Shown in pieces: positions 17,040 through 25,516 of a stretch of DNA of 39,111 bases (within the stretch, counting starts at the first letter, position 1; each line of letters opens with the position of its first letter). The stretch comes from Planctomycetota bacterium (GTDB taxonomy: Bacteria; Planctomycetota; Planctomycetia; Pirellulales; Lacipirellulaceae), in NCBI GenBank assembly GCA_029781135.1, contig JAKOXH010000015.1:1-39111 (forward strand), in the 5' to 3' direction. The position numbers and the translations under genes were made by a program. The notes beneath the pieces were generated by a model, which did not search any database, was not told the DNA's origin, and saw only the letters and a program-made list of their open reading frames with translations.

Positions 17040-18842
17040 CTAGGTATTTTTGACCCCTGGGTTAACGATCGCCCGGTAAAAGCGCTCGCGTGCTTGCCGT
17101 AACAACTCGCGCGCTGTCGCCCGCTGCTCGTCGCTGATCGACTGCGGCGCTACGGCCCAAACCTGGACCTGAAAAGCGATTTGCGAGGCATTGCCTCCGC
17201 TCGTCACTCTTCGCCAAACGTCTTCCCACAACGTATAGGCGGGCAGATCAAGCGGCTGGCCATTGTCATCAAAAGCACAAGCGGTCAAGAAGCCCTGATT
17301 CCCATCCAGTTTTGAAAACTCCGCTTCCATATCGGTCCAGGCGTGGCCGTTCGCGTTCGCCTCCTCGTGAACGACCCGCCGGTCCTGGAGGTCCCAGCCG
17401 ATGCCTCGATAGCAAACGGTCAGCTCGTGCCAACCGCCCTGATACGGAAAATCGCACGACACGATGTACAACATGCCGTCGGCATCGCGGTATTCATACG
17501 TCCGCGAGAAATTCCCCAGGATGTCATTCCGCTCGCGCTGCACCGGTGAGAACTTGGCGAACGACAGGCGCTGGATCTGTGCCGGCAGCGTGCTCTGCTG
17601 ACACGCCAATGCGCGATCCACCATCTGCTGCGGAACGACCGCCACCGAACGATCCCCACCCCAGCCAAGCGATCCTGTCGCCAGCATGAGCGCTGGCCAG
17701 GCCACGAATGCCGCGAGCGCGCCCCACCCCAAGGCCATCGGCCGCAAGCGCCGCGCGATGCCAGCGATAGGTGCCGCCTCATCCAGGACTGCGTCGCGAG
17801 GGGCGGGAGTAAACAGCCAATCCCACCACTGCATCCATTTGCGGCCGAACGGTAGCGGCGTACCGACGACTTCCCGCAGCGTCGGCTCGATCGGCGCCAA
17901 GAATCCCACCAAAAACAAATCCGTGCACACCAGGGCCAAAAACACAAGAGCAAAAAACACTAGCCCGAGCGTTTCATGACTCGCACCCGCCGACCAATCG
18001 ATCGCCAACCAATCGTAAACCACGGCGATCGTCGTAATGCGGCCGACGTTCATTAACGTCGCCCAGCCAATCCCGCATAACGCCAAGATCAACACATGGG
18101 CCGCCCGGCGATCGCGCCAAATCCCGTAAATCACCGCGCACGCGATGATCGACAATACCGAGACAATGCCGCTACAAGCCTCGTCGACAAAGAACTGCTT
18201 GCCGGGTAGTGCCAGCGTGTTCCCTTCCATGAGATGCTCGACGCCCACGGCGTCGAGAAACGCGCTGCTCAGCCGGCTGCTCAAACGTTGCAGGCCCGTG
18301 ATGAGCTGTTGATCGCGATTGAGCGGCAGCGGCACAATCAGCCACAGCATCAGCCACAATCCCCACACGTAGTGAACTCGCCGCTGTTGGGCGAGCTTGT
18401 GCAGCCCCGCCGCAATGGCCAAAATCGCCGAGACCACGGCGAGCCACGGACTGGGAATAAGATACGCCAGTGCCAACAACACCCAGGCGCCGCCGAGGCA
18501 CGCAATGGGCACGATCTTGGAGAACCGTGCTTTCGCCGGCTCTGCACGCTCACCACCGCGGCTGTTGCGGATGAGCAACCATACAAACGCACCGATCACA
18601 AACGGAAAGTATTGATACTGCGGCAGCGACCACAGTCTGACAAAGAACGGTACGACGAGCGGACCATAAGCAACAGCCAGCCCAATGGCATTCGCGGCCA
18701 GCAAGATCCAGTTTCGCCCGACGAGCCGGGCACCGTCTTCTCGTGACGGCACCGCGCCGCACACGCCTGCCGAAAAATCCCCTGCCCTGCTATTACCCCC
18801 GTCTATCAACAACGACACCCCCACACCCCCACACCCCCACAC
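17040..18842 (-). CDS. xrtU: Exosortase (XrtU-like) with EpsI-like C-terminal domain
   Basis: An integral membrane protease/transpeptidase predicted to process PEP-CTERM proteins. About eight membrane segments fill residues 45-310. The catalytic signature is present: Cys223 in DEACSGIVSV, Arg268 in NVGRIT, and His289 in ASHETLG. After two more membrane segments (to about residue 395) a soluble region of some 200 residues follows, containing DFPYQGGWHELTVCYRGIGW, which resembles EpsI-type exosortase partner domains. This fusion layout fits the planctomycete exosortases called XrtU; the exact subgroup is inference. Likely substrates are the PEP-CTERM proteins at 1.4-10.6 kb. The first 20 residues are encoded by C-rich low-complexity sequence, so translation may start at GTG 18764 or 18752 instead. 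Confidence 0.88.
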   Translation of the reverse strand: MWGCGGVGVSLLIDGGNSRAGDFSAGVCGAVPSREDGARLVGRNWILLAANAIGLAVAYGPLVVPFFVRLWSLPQYQYFPFVIGAFVWLLIRNSRGGERAEPAKARFSKIVPIACLGGAWVLLALAYLIPSPWLAVVSAILAIAAGLHKLAQQRRVHYVWGLWLMLWLIVPLPLNRDQQLITGLQRLSSRLSSAFLDAVGVEHLMEGNTLALPGKQFFVDEACSGIVSVLSIIACAVIYGIWRDRRAAHVLILALCGIGWATLMNVGRITTIAVVYDWLAIDWSAGASHETLGLVFFALVFLALVCTDLFLVGFLAPIEPTLREVVGTPLPFGRKWMQWWDWLFTPAPRDAVLDEAAPIAGIARRLRPMALGWGALAAFVAWPALMLATGSLGWGGDRSVAVVPQQMVDRALACQQSTLPAQIQRLSFAKFSPVQRERNDILGNFSRTYEYRDADGMLYIVSCDFPYQGGWHELTVCYRGIGWDLQDRRVVHEEANANGHAWTDMEAEFSKLDGNQGFLTACAFDDNGQPLDLPAYTLWEDVWRRVTSGGNASQIAFQVQVWAVAPQSISDEQRATARELLRQARERFYRAIVNPGVKNT

Positions 18843-18975
18843 CTAACACCCCACACCTAACACCCAACACCTAACACCCAACAGCTAACAGCTAACAGCT
18901 AACAGCTAACAGCTAACAGCTAACAGCTAACAGCTAACAGCTAATAGCTAATAGCTAACCCCTAACCCCTTACGC
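18814..18975. repeat. Tandem repeat array, 7-base unit (CTAACAG/CTAACCC)
   Basis: A C-rich stretch of CACACCCC units grades into about nine copies of CTAACAG and then CTAATAG and CTAACCC variants. The array begins inside the annotated exosortase start and ends inside the last codons of the carbamoyltransferase gene, whose TAG stop is part of a repeat unit. There are no spacers, so this is not a CRISPR array. Confidence 0.9.
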
Positions 18976-20693
18976 CTAACGACCAACTCCCCCACCACAA
19001 TCACATCCATCGCCGTCCGCTGAAAACACGAAATAGCTTCCTCCGGCGTCCGCACGATCGGCTCATTCTCGTTGAGCGACGTATTGAGCAACATCGGCAC
19101 GCCCGTGCGCTGGCGAAAGCGGTCGATCAATTCCCAATACAGCGGATTCGTCTGCCGCGAAACCGACTGCAACCGCCCCGATCCATCCACATGCGTCACC
19201 GCCGGAATCTCCGCTTGCTTTTCCCGGCGGATCGGCAAAACCCGCTCCATAAACGGCGACGGCTCATCCACCTCGAAATACTCCGCCACATACTCTTCCA
19301 AAATACTCGGCGCGAACGGCCGAAACTTTTCCCGAAACTTGATCTTGAGGTTGATGATCTCCCGCATGTCCACTCGCCGCGGATCGGCCAGCAGCGAACG
19401 ATTCCCGAGCGCCCGGGCCCCGAATTCCATCCGCCCCTGAAACCACCCCACGACCTGGCCCGCGCACAGGCAATCGACCACGTAGTTGAGCAGCTCCTCT
19501 CGCGGCATCGCCCGCGCCGTACATCCCGCCCGCTCGATCGCCCCCCGCGCCGCCCGCTCCTCGACCCCACTTCCCCAAAACGCATGCTCCAACCGGAACG
19601 ACCGTGGCCGCTTGAGCACTCGCTGCCACACGTGGAACGCCGCCCCGATCGCCGTCCCATTATCGGCCGCCCCCACCGGAACATACACCTCCCGAAACGG
19701 CGTCTCCCGCGTCACCTTGCCATTCGCCACCGAGTTCATCGCACACCCACCCACCAGCACGACATTCTCACACTGCGCCCGTTCGTGCAGTCGGTTGAGC
19801 AAATGGAAGATAATCTCCTCGGTGACAACTTGCAGCGACGCCGCGATGTTCTCATGCTTTTTGGTAAGCTCATCCTTGGGATTGCGTGCCGGCCCCAACC
19901 GCACTTCCAACAGCGGGCTATGGAACGATTCCACCTTGGGATACCCGCCCTCCCAACTCATGCTGATCCCCTGCTTCACATGCGTGAAGTAGTCCAGGTT
20001 CAGCTCGAACGTCCGCCCCTTCGGCACGATGATCTTCCGCAGCTCGTCGAGATATTCCGGCTCGCCATACGGCGCAAGCCCCATCACTTTGTACTCATCC
20101 CCATAATTGGGAAACCCCAGATAGATCGTGAGCGCGTTGTACAAAAAGCCCAGCGAATGGGGATAAAAGACCTCGTCGAACTTGGCGACCTCGACGCCTT
20201 CCCCGCGACCCGTGACCGTGCTCACGAAGTCGCCCATCCCATCGATCGACAGAATCGCCGCCGACTCGAACGGACTCAACAAATACCCACACGCGATATG
20301 CGCATCATGATGCTCGACGTTATGGATTTGCGCTCGGACGGAAGTTTCGGCAACACCACACGCCTCGGCCACCTGCTGCCGCAACGACAGCGATTTGCCC
20401 TGCCGCTGCAATCGATCCACGATCGAGCGAAACGACGGCCGATTCACCAGCGTGAAGAGCGCCTTCCGCCCCAGATTGGCCTTCGGATCGAACGACACCG
20501 CCACATGATCCACGTCGCCCAGCGAACAATCGGCCTGAGCCAGCACGTCCCGAATCGACTCCGCCGGAAATCCCGCCCAATGCTTGACCCGATTGAACCG
20601 CTCCTCCTCCACCGCCGCCACCAACTGGCCATCAACAACCAGCGCCGCCGACGAATCGCCATGATACGCGTTAATGCCAAGAATCGTAGTCAC
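18948..20693 (-). CDS. Carbamoyltransferase (NodU/CmcH/TobZ family)
   Basis: The enzyme should transfer a carbamoyl group from carbamoyl phosphate via an adenylate intermediate to a hydroxyl of a sugar or sugar polymer. The N-terminal domain has the kinase-like fold signature ILGINAYHGDSSAAL and the metal-binding HHDAH (128-132), followed by LSIDGMGDFVS and GDEYKVMGLAPYG. The C-terminal domain shows VLVGGCAMNSVANGK and GRMEFGARALGNRSLLADPR, the typical YrdC-like part, then RPFAPSILEE. The length of 581 residues is normal. In this setting the target is probably a residue of the exopolysaccharide. The last residues (LVVRRKGLGVSY) and the stop codon are encoded by the tandem repeat array. Confidence 0.92.
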   Translation of the reverse strand: MTTILGINAYHGDSSAALVVDGQLVAAVEEERFNRVKHWAGFPAESIRDVLAQADCSLGDVDHVAVSFDPKANLGRKALFTLVNRPSFRSIVDRLQRQGKSLSLRQQVAEACGVAETSVRAQIHNVEHHDAHIACGYLLSPFESAAILSIDGMGDFVSTVTGRGEGVEVAKFDEVFYPHSLGFLYNALTIYLGFPNYGDEYKVMGLAPYGEPEYLDELRKIIVPKGRTFELNLDYFTHVKQGISMSWEGGYPKVESFHSPLLEVRLGPARNPKDELTKKHENIAASLQVVTEEIIFHLLNRLHERAQCENVVLVGGCAMNSVANGKVTRETPFREVYVPVGAADNGTAIGAAFHVWQRVLKRPRSFRLEHAFWGSGVEERAARGAIERAGCTARAMPREELLNYVVDCLCAGQVVGWFQGRMEFGARALGNRSLLADPRRVDMREIINLKIKFREKFRPFAPSILEEYVAEYFEVDEPSPFMERVLPIRREKQAEIPAVTHVDGSGRLQSVSRQTNPLYWELIDRFRQRTGVPMLLNTSLNENEPIVRTPEEAISCFQRTAMDVIVVGELVVRRKGLGVSY

Positions 20694-20719
20694 ACCGTGT
20701 TCCCCATTGCCAACCTTCT

Positions 20720-20800
20720 ACCCCCAGCCCCCAGCCCCCTAACGCCTAACGCCTAACGCCTTACGCCTAACGCCTTACGCCTTACGCCTAACGACTAACC
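20720..20800. repeat. Tandem repeat array, 7-base unit (TTAGGCG/TAAGGCG on the minus strand)
   Basis: About nine units alternate between CTAACGC and CTTACGC on the plus strand, next to CCCCCAGC repeats. The array fills the gap between the glycosyltransferase and carbamoyltransferase genes and supplies the last codons and TAA stop of the glycosyltransferase. It resembles the array at 18814-18975. Confidence 0.9.
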
Positions 20801-21551
20801 CCTCCACCAACTTGAGCGACAACAACAGCTCCGCGTATGTCCGCTGCAGAGAGTAGTAAATCCCTTGCCAGCCATCGAGAATCAGCCGCTTGTAGAACAA
20901 GCAATACACCAGCGTCAGCAGCGGTGCCCAGATGATCTTCTTCCGCAAGCGATCCTTCCAACCAAGCTCCTTGGTTGGAACCGACTGCAATTTGCAGGCC
21001 TCTTGCTCCGCATAACGACCTTGTTCCCGCAACCACCTCTCTAGTGATTTTCTGTCATCATGCAATATTCGTGTCTTAAGCGGCAACACCTCACCTTGGA
21101 TCTGCAGTCGATGCGCGTGACCATCTGCGCAGTATCTGCCCAAATCAGTGCGAAACAAAGTCACACGGGGAGGATAGAGACATGCTCGCAACGGTCTCCC
21201 GCCAATGCAATAAGTGAAAGAGTTCTCATAACCTGCCACATCATCGCGCAGCGTCAACAACTCGCGTTCCAATTCCGGCGGGCACACATAGTCAGCGTCG
21301 ATTGAGAATGTCCAAGGCGTTTGTATGTGCTGCAGTCCAAAATTACATTGTGCAGCAAAATCATCGAATGGCCGAAGCAAGACACGCACCGAAGAGTTAT
21401 CTGCTAAAACCTTAAGCGTGTCGTCCGTACTACCGCTATCGACAACGACAATGGAACTTGCCCAGGACAATCCCCGCAGCGTACGTTCAATGTTGGCAGC
21501 TTCGTTGAACGTAAGGATTAGTGGTGTAATGGTTGACAAATCCACTAGCAC
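20775..21551 (-). CDS. Family 2 glycosyltransferase
   Basis: A cytoplasmic, inverting GT-A glycosyltransferase of 258 residues. The N-terminus has PLILTFNEAANIERTL, then VVVDSGSTDDT and the acidic metal-binding site SIDADYV. The pattern resembles WaaE/KdtX-like transferases, which add a sugar to a lipid-linked or LPS-core acceptor. Near the C-terminus a hydrophobic stretch (APLLTLVYCLFYKRLIL) probably contacts the membrane. The start codon is GTG with AAGGGC at a suitable distance upstream. The C-terminal VVRRKA is encoded by the heptamer array. It lies about 45 bases after the nucleotide-sugar dehydrogenase gene and should be cotranscribed with it. Donor and acceptor sugars cannot be told. 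Confidence 0.88.
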   Translation of the reverse strand: MLVDLSTITPLILTFNEAANIERTLRGLSWASSIVVVDSGSTDDTLKVLADNSSVRVLLRPFDDFAAQCNFGLQHIQTPWTFSIDADYVCPPELERELLTLRDDVAGYENSFTYCIGGRPLRACLYPPRVTLFRTDLGRYCADGHAHRLQIQGEVLPLKTRILHDDRKSLERWLREQGRYAEQEACKLQSVPTKELGWKDRLRKKIIWAPLLTLVYCLFYKRLILDGWQGIYYSLQRTYAELLLSLKLVEGLVVRRKA

Positions 21552-21597
21552 ATGCCCTTGGGCAATCCCAACTTGACCTACCTAAGGAATCACAAAT

Positions 21598-22905
21598 TCA
21601 GGAGGCAACGACATTCGCCTGACCCTTCCTAAATCTTCCCCTTGTGTCGATAATTAGTCGTGCCTCTTTCCCGATCAATTCGTAATCAAAATCATCGTGG
21701 TCAGTTACCAGGACAACGCAATCAGCTTGACCAATTGTGACGGCGGTCACCGGCACGGCCTGCAATTCATACGTATAGTTTCGCGTCGCCGGCTTCACAG
21801 GAATATGCGGATCGGCGTAGCGGACATGCGCTCCCTTTTCACGCAACATCTGGATTAGCTCCAAAGCAGGCGACTCGCGGCAATCGTCAATGTTCTTCTT
21901 GTAGGCCAACCCCAGCACGAGCACCTGAGCCCCTTTGAGCGCAATACCCCGCTCGTTGAGCGCGTCGGTGGCCTTGCCAACCACCCACGCCGGCATATTC
22001 GAGTTGATTTCACCAGCCAACTCGATGAACCGCGTGTGCACGCCATACTCGCGCGCCTTCCACGTCAAATAGAACGGGTCAATCGGTATGCAATGCCCCC
22101 CCAATCCTGGCCCGGGGTAAAACGGCATGAACCCAAACGGCTTCGTCGCCGCCGCCTCGATCACCTCCCAAATGTCAATGTCCATTCGGTCCGCGACGAT
22201 TTTCAATTCGTTGACCAAACCGATATTCACGCTCCGATAAATGTTTTCCAAGAGCTTCGCCAACTCCGCCACTCGTGGCGACGATACCGCGACCGTTCGT
22301 TCGACAATCGTGCCATACAAGGCCACGCCCACATCGCGACAGGCACCTGTTACCCCGCCCACGATTTTCGGTATTCGCTCGATATCGTACTTCGAATTCC
22401 CCGGATCAACCCGCTCGGGCGAAAACACCAGAAACGCATCCGTGCCTACCACGAGCGAGCACTGTTTCAAAATCGGTAGGAAGACTTCTTCAGTCGTTCC
22501 CGGATAGGTCGTGCTTTCCAGCGAGATCACCTGCCCGCGACGCAAATACTTCGCGATGGCCTGGGACGTACTCTTCAAGTAGCTGAGGTCCGGTTCGCGA
22601 TGCTTTCCGAGTGGCGTGGGGACACAAATCACAATCGCTTCCGCTTCCGCAATCCGCGAAAAATCCGTCGTGGCCTGAAATCGTCCGGTTCGGATTGCTC
22701 GCGCGACTCGTTCCGCGCCAATATAATCGATGTAGCTCACCCCATCATTCAGCCTGCGGGTTTTCGCCTCATCGATATCGAGCCCCAGTATGCGGAACCC
22801 CGATTCACAAAAACGAAGTGCCAAGGGCAAACCGACATAGCCCAACCCCACCACGGCTACGATCGATTCTCGGCGCTCAATTCGCTCTAGCAGTTTGCTG
22901 ATCAT
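21598..22905 (-). CDS. Nucleotide-sugar dehydrogenase (UDP-GlcNAc 6-dehydrogenase type, WbpA-like)
   Basis: The enzyme oxidises the C6 of a UDP-sugar to the uronic acid with two NAD. The N-terminal Rossmann motif is VGLGYVGLPLALRF, followed by ICVPTPLGKHREPDL and SLESTTYPGTTEE. The catalytic cysteine is in GLGGHCIPIDPFY (about residue 272), the sequence style of WbpA/UDP-GlcNAc dehydrogenases rather than of short Ugd enzymes. The C-terminal UDP-binding domain has VLGLAYKKNIDDCRESPAL. With the UDP-GlcNAc 2-epimerase at 33.5 kb it could make UDP-GlcNAcA or UDP-ManNAcA for the polymer; which order applies is inference. The ATG is preferred over a GTG two codons upstream. Confidence 0.9.
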   Translation of the reverse strand: MISKLLERIERRESIVAVVGLGYVGLPLALRFCESGFRILGLDIDEAKTRRLNDGVSYIDYIGAERVARAIRTGRFQATTDFSRIAEAEAIVICVPTPLGKHREPDLSYLKSTSQAIAKYLRRGQVISLESTTYPGTTEEVFLPILKQCSLVVGTDAFLVFSPERVDPGNSKYDIERIPKIVGGVTGACRDVGVALYGTIVERTVAVSSPRVAELAKLLENIYRSVNIGLVNELKIVADRMDIDIWEVIEAAATKPFGFMPFYPGPGLGGHCIPIDPFYLTWKAREYGVHTRFIELAGEINSNMPAWVVGKATDALNERGIALKGAQVLVLGLAYKKNIDDCRESPALELIQMLREKGAHVRYADPHIPVKPATRNYTYELQAVPVTAVTIGQADCVVLVTDHDDFDYELIGKEARLIIDTRGRFRKGQANVVAS

Positions 22906-22994
22906 TTCCACCGCGAGTCCCCAGGATTCAAGTTGACCTTATCACGCACCGTCGGTGAGCTTGACGACCGCCTTCCGATCGAAACTACGCACGC

Positions 22995-24152
22995 TCAAAA
23001 TTGGACGTAGCTCGGTGCCGTTCCCCCATTCCTCAGCCATGAGTACAGTTGCTGCAACTCTTGGGCGACTGCCGGCCAACTAAACCGCTCGCGCGCCCAC
23101 GTGGCCCCCCGCTGCCCCATTTCAATTCGTTCGCTGTCCGAAAGTCCCACCGCCTCGCGAAGTGCCGTGGCGAGTGCGTCGACCGTTGGCTCCACGTACC
23201 AACCACACCTTCGCTCGCGCAATTCGTTCCACGGCGTCCCCGTGGTCGTGATCACCGGTAGCCCCGCCGCGAGCGCCTCCGCCACTGCCACCGAGAAATT
23301 CTCCGTGAACGAAGGCAATACAAAAATCCGCGCGCTCTGATACCATTGCCATTTCTCTTGCGCGCCGACCGGCCCCACGAACCGGACGCAATCCGCCAGC
23401 TGCAGTTCTGCTGCCAACGCCTGAACTTCCGCCAGATGCCCGTTCTCATCGGGCCCCACCAGGACCAATTCCCATTCCCCATTCAGCCTCGCATGCTGCC
23501 AAGCGCGCAGGAAGTTCGCTAGGCCTTTAACGGGATGGATTCGCCCCAAGAATAGCACGCGCTTTCGCGACGACTCGTTTTCCGGGAGCAGCCGACTCTC
23601 TGGCATCGCGACACCATTGGGCACAACCGCGATCGGATTCACCAGCCGCATGGCCCGCACATCGTTCGCCTCCTGTTCCGCCGTAACATGAATTACGTTC
23701 GCTCGTGCCACATGACGCCGATGATACGTGTGCCACGCGACACGCTTCTTCCATTGCCGCTGGTCGAGCGACCAGCGCGAAAACATCCCCGCGGGCCGAA
23801 CGACGTAGGGCACACCGTGCTTTCTCGTCACTTTACTCGCAACGACCGTCGAATGCGCCCATACGGCGTGAATATGAACGACGTCGTATTCACGAGCGTG
23901 CTCGACGAGCCAACGGCGCAACCCGGTCGAATATTTCCATTGCTCCGACCACGTGCGCCGAAACATGTGGATTGGCAATGCCGGCAAGTCTTCCTTAGCG
24001 ACCCGCCCATGCGCACCATCCGCATCGGTGGTGGCGATTTCCGCCTGCACATTGGGTATCTCATTCAACGCCGCGACCATTTGACAAATGACCGTGCTGG
24101 GGCCGCCGTAACAGGCGGCGATTCCCGGAATTACATGGAGCACTCTTAGCAA
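22995..24152 (-). CDS. Family 4 glycosyltransferase
   Basis: A retaining GT-B glycosyltransferase of 385 residues that transfers a sugar from a nucleotide donor. The N-terminal domain starts VLHVIPGIAACYGGPSTVI with the glycine-rich acceptor loop. The C-terminal donor-binding domain has VLFLGRIHPVKGL, LVGPDENGH and the E-x7-E-type motif SFTENFSVAVAEALAAGLPV. It most likely adds one sugar of the repeat unit at the cytoplasmic membrane face. The first codon used is TTG; GTG at 24143 is equally possible. It lies about 90 bases before the dehydrogenase gene on the same strand. Confidence 0.88.
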   Translation of the reverse strand: MLRVLHVIPGIAACYGGPSTVICQMVAALNEIPNVQAEIATTDADGAHGRVAKEDLPALPIHMFRRTWSEQWKYSTGLRRWLVEHAREYDVVHIHAVWAHSTVVASKVTRKHGVPYVVRPAGMFSRWSLDQRQWKKRVAWHTYHRRHVARANVIHVTAEQEANDVRAMRLVNPIAVVPNGVAMPESRLLPENESSRKRVLFLGRIHPVKGLANFLRAWQHARLNGEWELVLVGPDENGHLAEVQALAAELQLADCVRFVGPVGAQEKWQWYQSARIFVLPSFTENFSVAVAEALAAGLPVITTTGTPWNELRERRCGWYVEPTVDALATALREAVGLSDSERIEMGQRGATWARERFSWPAVAQELQQLYSWLRNGGTAPSYVQF

Positions 24153-24354
24153 GACGGTCTCACGGCAAGCATGCCGCGACGATAAATAGTGGCATCATTT
24201 CTTGGCCACCGCGATCATCGACTTCGCCAGCGGCGATAGGCGCCAAACACGATTAAACGCCGATGAAACATCACGGGCACCTGAGCGTGATCGCCGGCCG
24301 CACAATCGCATTTCCCCGACTCGATCCCCTTGCCATCGCCAATCGCCGCGTCCC

Positions 24355-25512
24355 TCACTTGGGCACGCAACGGGAAATAAACCGTTGGATCAGGTACGAA
24401 ACGCCCAGCGTGATCGCGAACAAGAACCCAATTTCCAGCGGAAAGTACTTCGCGCTGAGCGGCAACAGCCCCAACAGCAACTCGTGGGTCAAATAGATCT
24501 CAAGCGTCAATCCGCCAATCAGGACCAACGCTTTTTCAATCAGGCCACCACTCAGCGCGATCGCACCTATTCGCGCCGTCTCAAACAGCGGCCACAAGCT
24601 GACCAGGCACAGAAGGTGGAGCACCGCAAAGAAGTGCCAGTGCTGCGTCAGCGCCATCCAGAATTTGGCTCCCAAATAAGCGCCAACCGTTCCTCCGGTC
24701 ACCAGCAACGTCAAAACCGGACATTTAGAGCTTATCCCAGAACCGTCGGGGACTGTCACGATTCTTCCGAGTCCGCGCGGAAAAATGGGGCTGTCCCCCT
24801 CTCTGGGACAGTTTTGAGGCAGGCTCTTAAGACGCATTCGGCCGCCGGCCGCATACGCGCCCAACGCGATGACCGAGTAATAGTACAACAAATGGAACTC
24901 ATTGGGCACCGAGCCGAGCGTCAACCCGGCTTGTGTCCGCCAGTCTCCCCAAGTGGCGTACAACAGAACATACCAGATTGCCATGCCGCCGATCGCCGCC
25001 AACGACCAGCGCACCAGGTGGAGCCGCAACCACAGATAGAGCAATACGTAGCCCGGGATGATAACGCGCACGTACGTGAAATTCGTCGGGTAAAGTAGCT
25101 GCCCCACATACGTTGCGAAAGTCCATTCGTGCCATGCGCGCCCCGGCAACCACTCGAGCAGCAATACGGTGAAGATCAGCGTCGGATAAATTCGCACGAA
25201 ACGCCGGCGGGCATAATCCAGGAAGGGCCGGCTCGCTTGCCTCCAGCTCTTGGCGATGCCCCAACCCGAGAGAAAGAAAAACATGCTGTTGCCCAGCAGT
25301 CCATCGCCGGCCAGCCACGTTCGCGGATACAACCTCTCCAGATGAGAATTGAAGACGAGCAAAGCCGCAACGGCACTATACCAGACGGCGAATTCGAGTT
25401 TCCCTCGTTCGCGCTCTCGGACGATTTCGTCTCGCTCCCATCCACTGCTTACCTCAGCCGCCCCCCAACCAATTCGATCAGAATCATGCGCGAACAGAGC
25501 TGAATTCGTCAT
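24355..25512 (-). CDS. Acyltransferase-3 family membrane protein with an in-frame repeat insertion
   Basis: A membrane O-acyltransferase of the OafA/acyltransferase-3 type, which decorates sugars with acetyl or similar groups. About ten membrane segments are visible, including MFFFLSGWGIAKSW and YARRRFVRIYPTLIF, both typical of the family. Translation from ATG 25512 starts four bases after the stop of the asparagine-synthase gene, so the two are coupled. Between two predicted membrane segments lie about 35 residues (from KSLPQNCPREGD to DGSGISSK) encoded by a palindromic repeat of the type also seen at 16961-17039. The repeat keeps the frame. Whether the protein still works is unknown. The usual family histidine was not clearly placed. 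Confidence 0.8.
   Translation of the reverse strand: MTNSALFAHDSDRIGWGAAEVSSGWERDEIVRERERGKLEFAVWYSAVAALLVFNSHLERLYPRTWLAGDGLLGNSMFFFLSGWGIAKSWRQASRPFLDYARRRFVRIYPTLIFTVLLLEWLPGRAWHEWTFATYVGQLLYPTNFTYVRVIIPGYVLLYLWLRLHLVRWSLAAIGGMAIWYVLLYATWGDWRTQAGLTLGSVPNEFHLLYYYSVIALGAYAAGGRMRLKSLPQNCPREGDSPIFPRGLGRIVTVPDGSGISSKCPVLTLLVTGGTVGAYLGAKFWMALTQHWHFFAVLHLLCLVSLWPLFETARIGAIALSGGLIEKALVLIGGLTLEIYLTHELLLGLLPLSAKYFPLEIGFLFAITLGVSYLIQRFISRCVPK
24725..24830. repeat. GGGGACTGTCCC-type palindromic repeat inside a gene, copy 2
   Basis: The element starts TTAGAGCTTATCCC and ends GGCAGGCTCTTAA, giving TTAGAGC/GCTCTTAA-like ends. The inner part carries GGGGACTGTCACG and GGGGCTGTCCCC, related to the copy at 16961-17039. 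It is about 105 bases, a multiple of three, and free of stops in the acyltransferase frame. Confidence 0.8.
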
Positions 25513-25516
25513 AGAA

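Noticed and set aside
19191..20756. A 521-codon open frame on the plus strand
   Set aside because: It lies opposite the carbamoyltransferase, is rich in Arg, Pro and His with no motif, and results from the codon bias of the real gene.
18814..20800. Tandem arrays considered as CRISPR
   Set aside because: Units are 7 bases with no spacers and no cas genes nearby.
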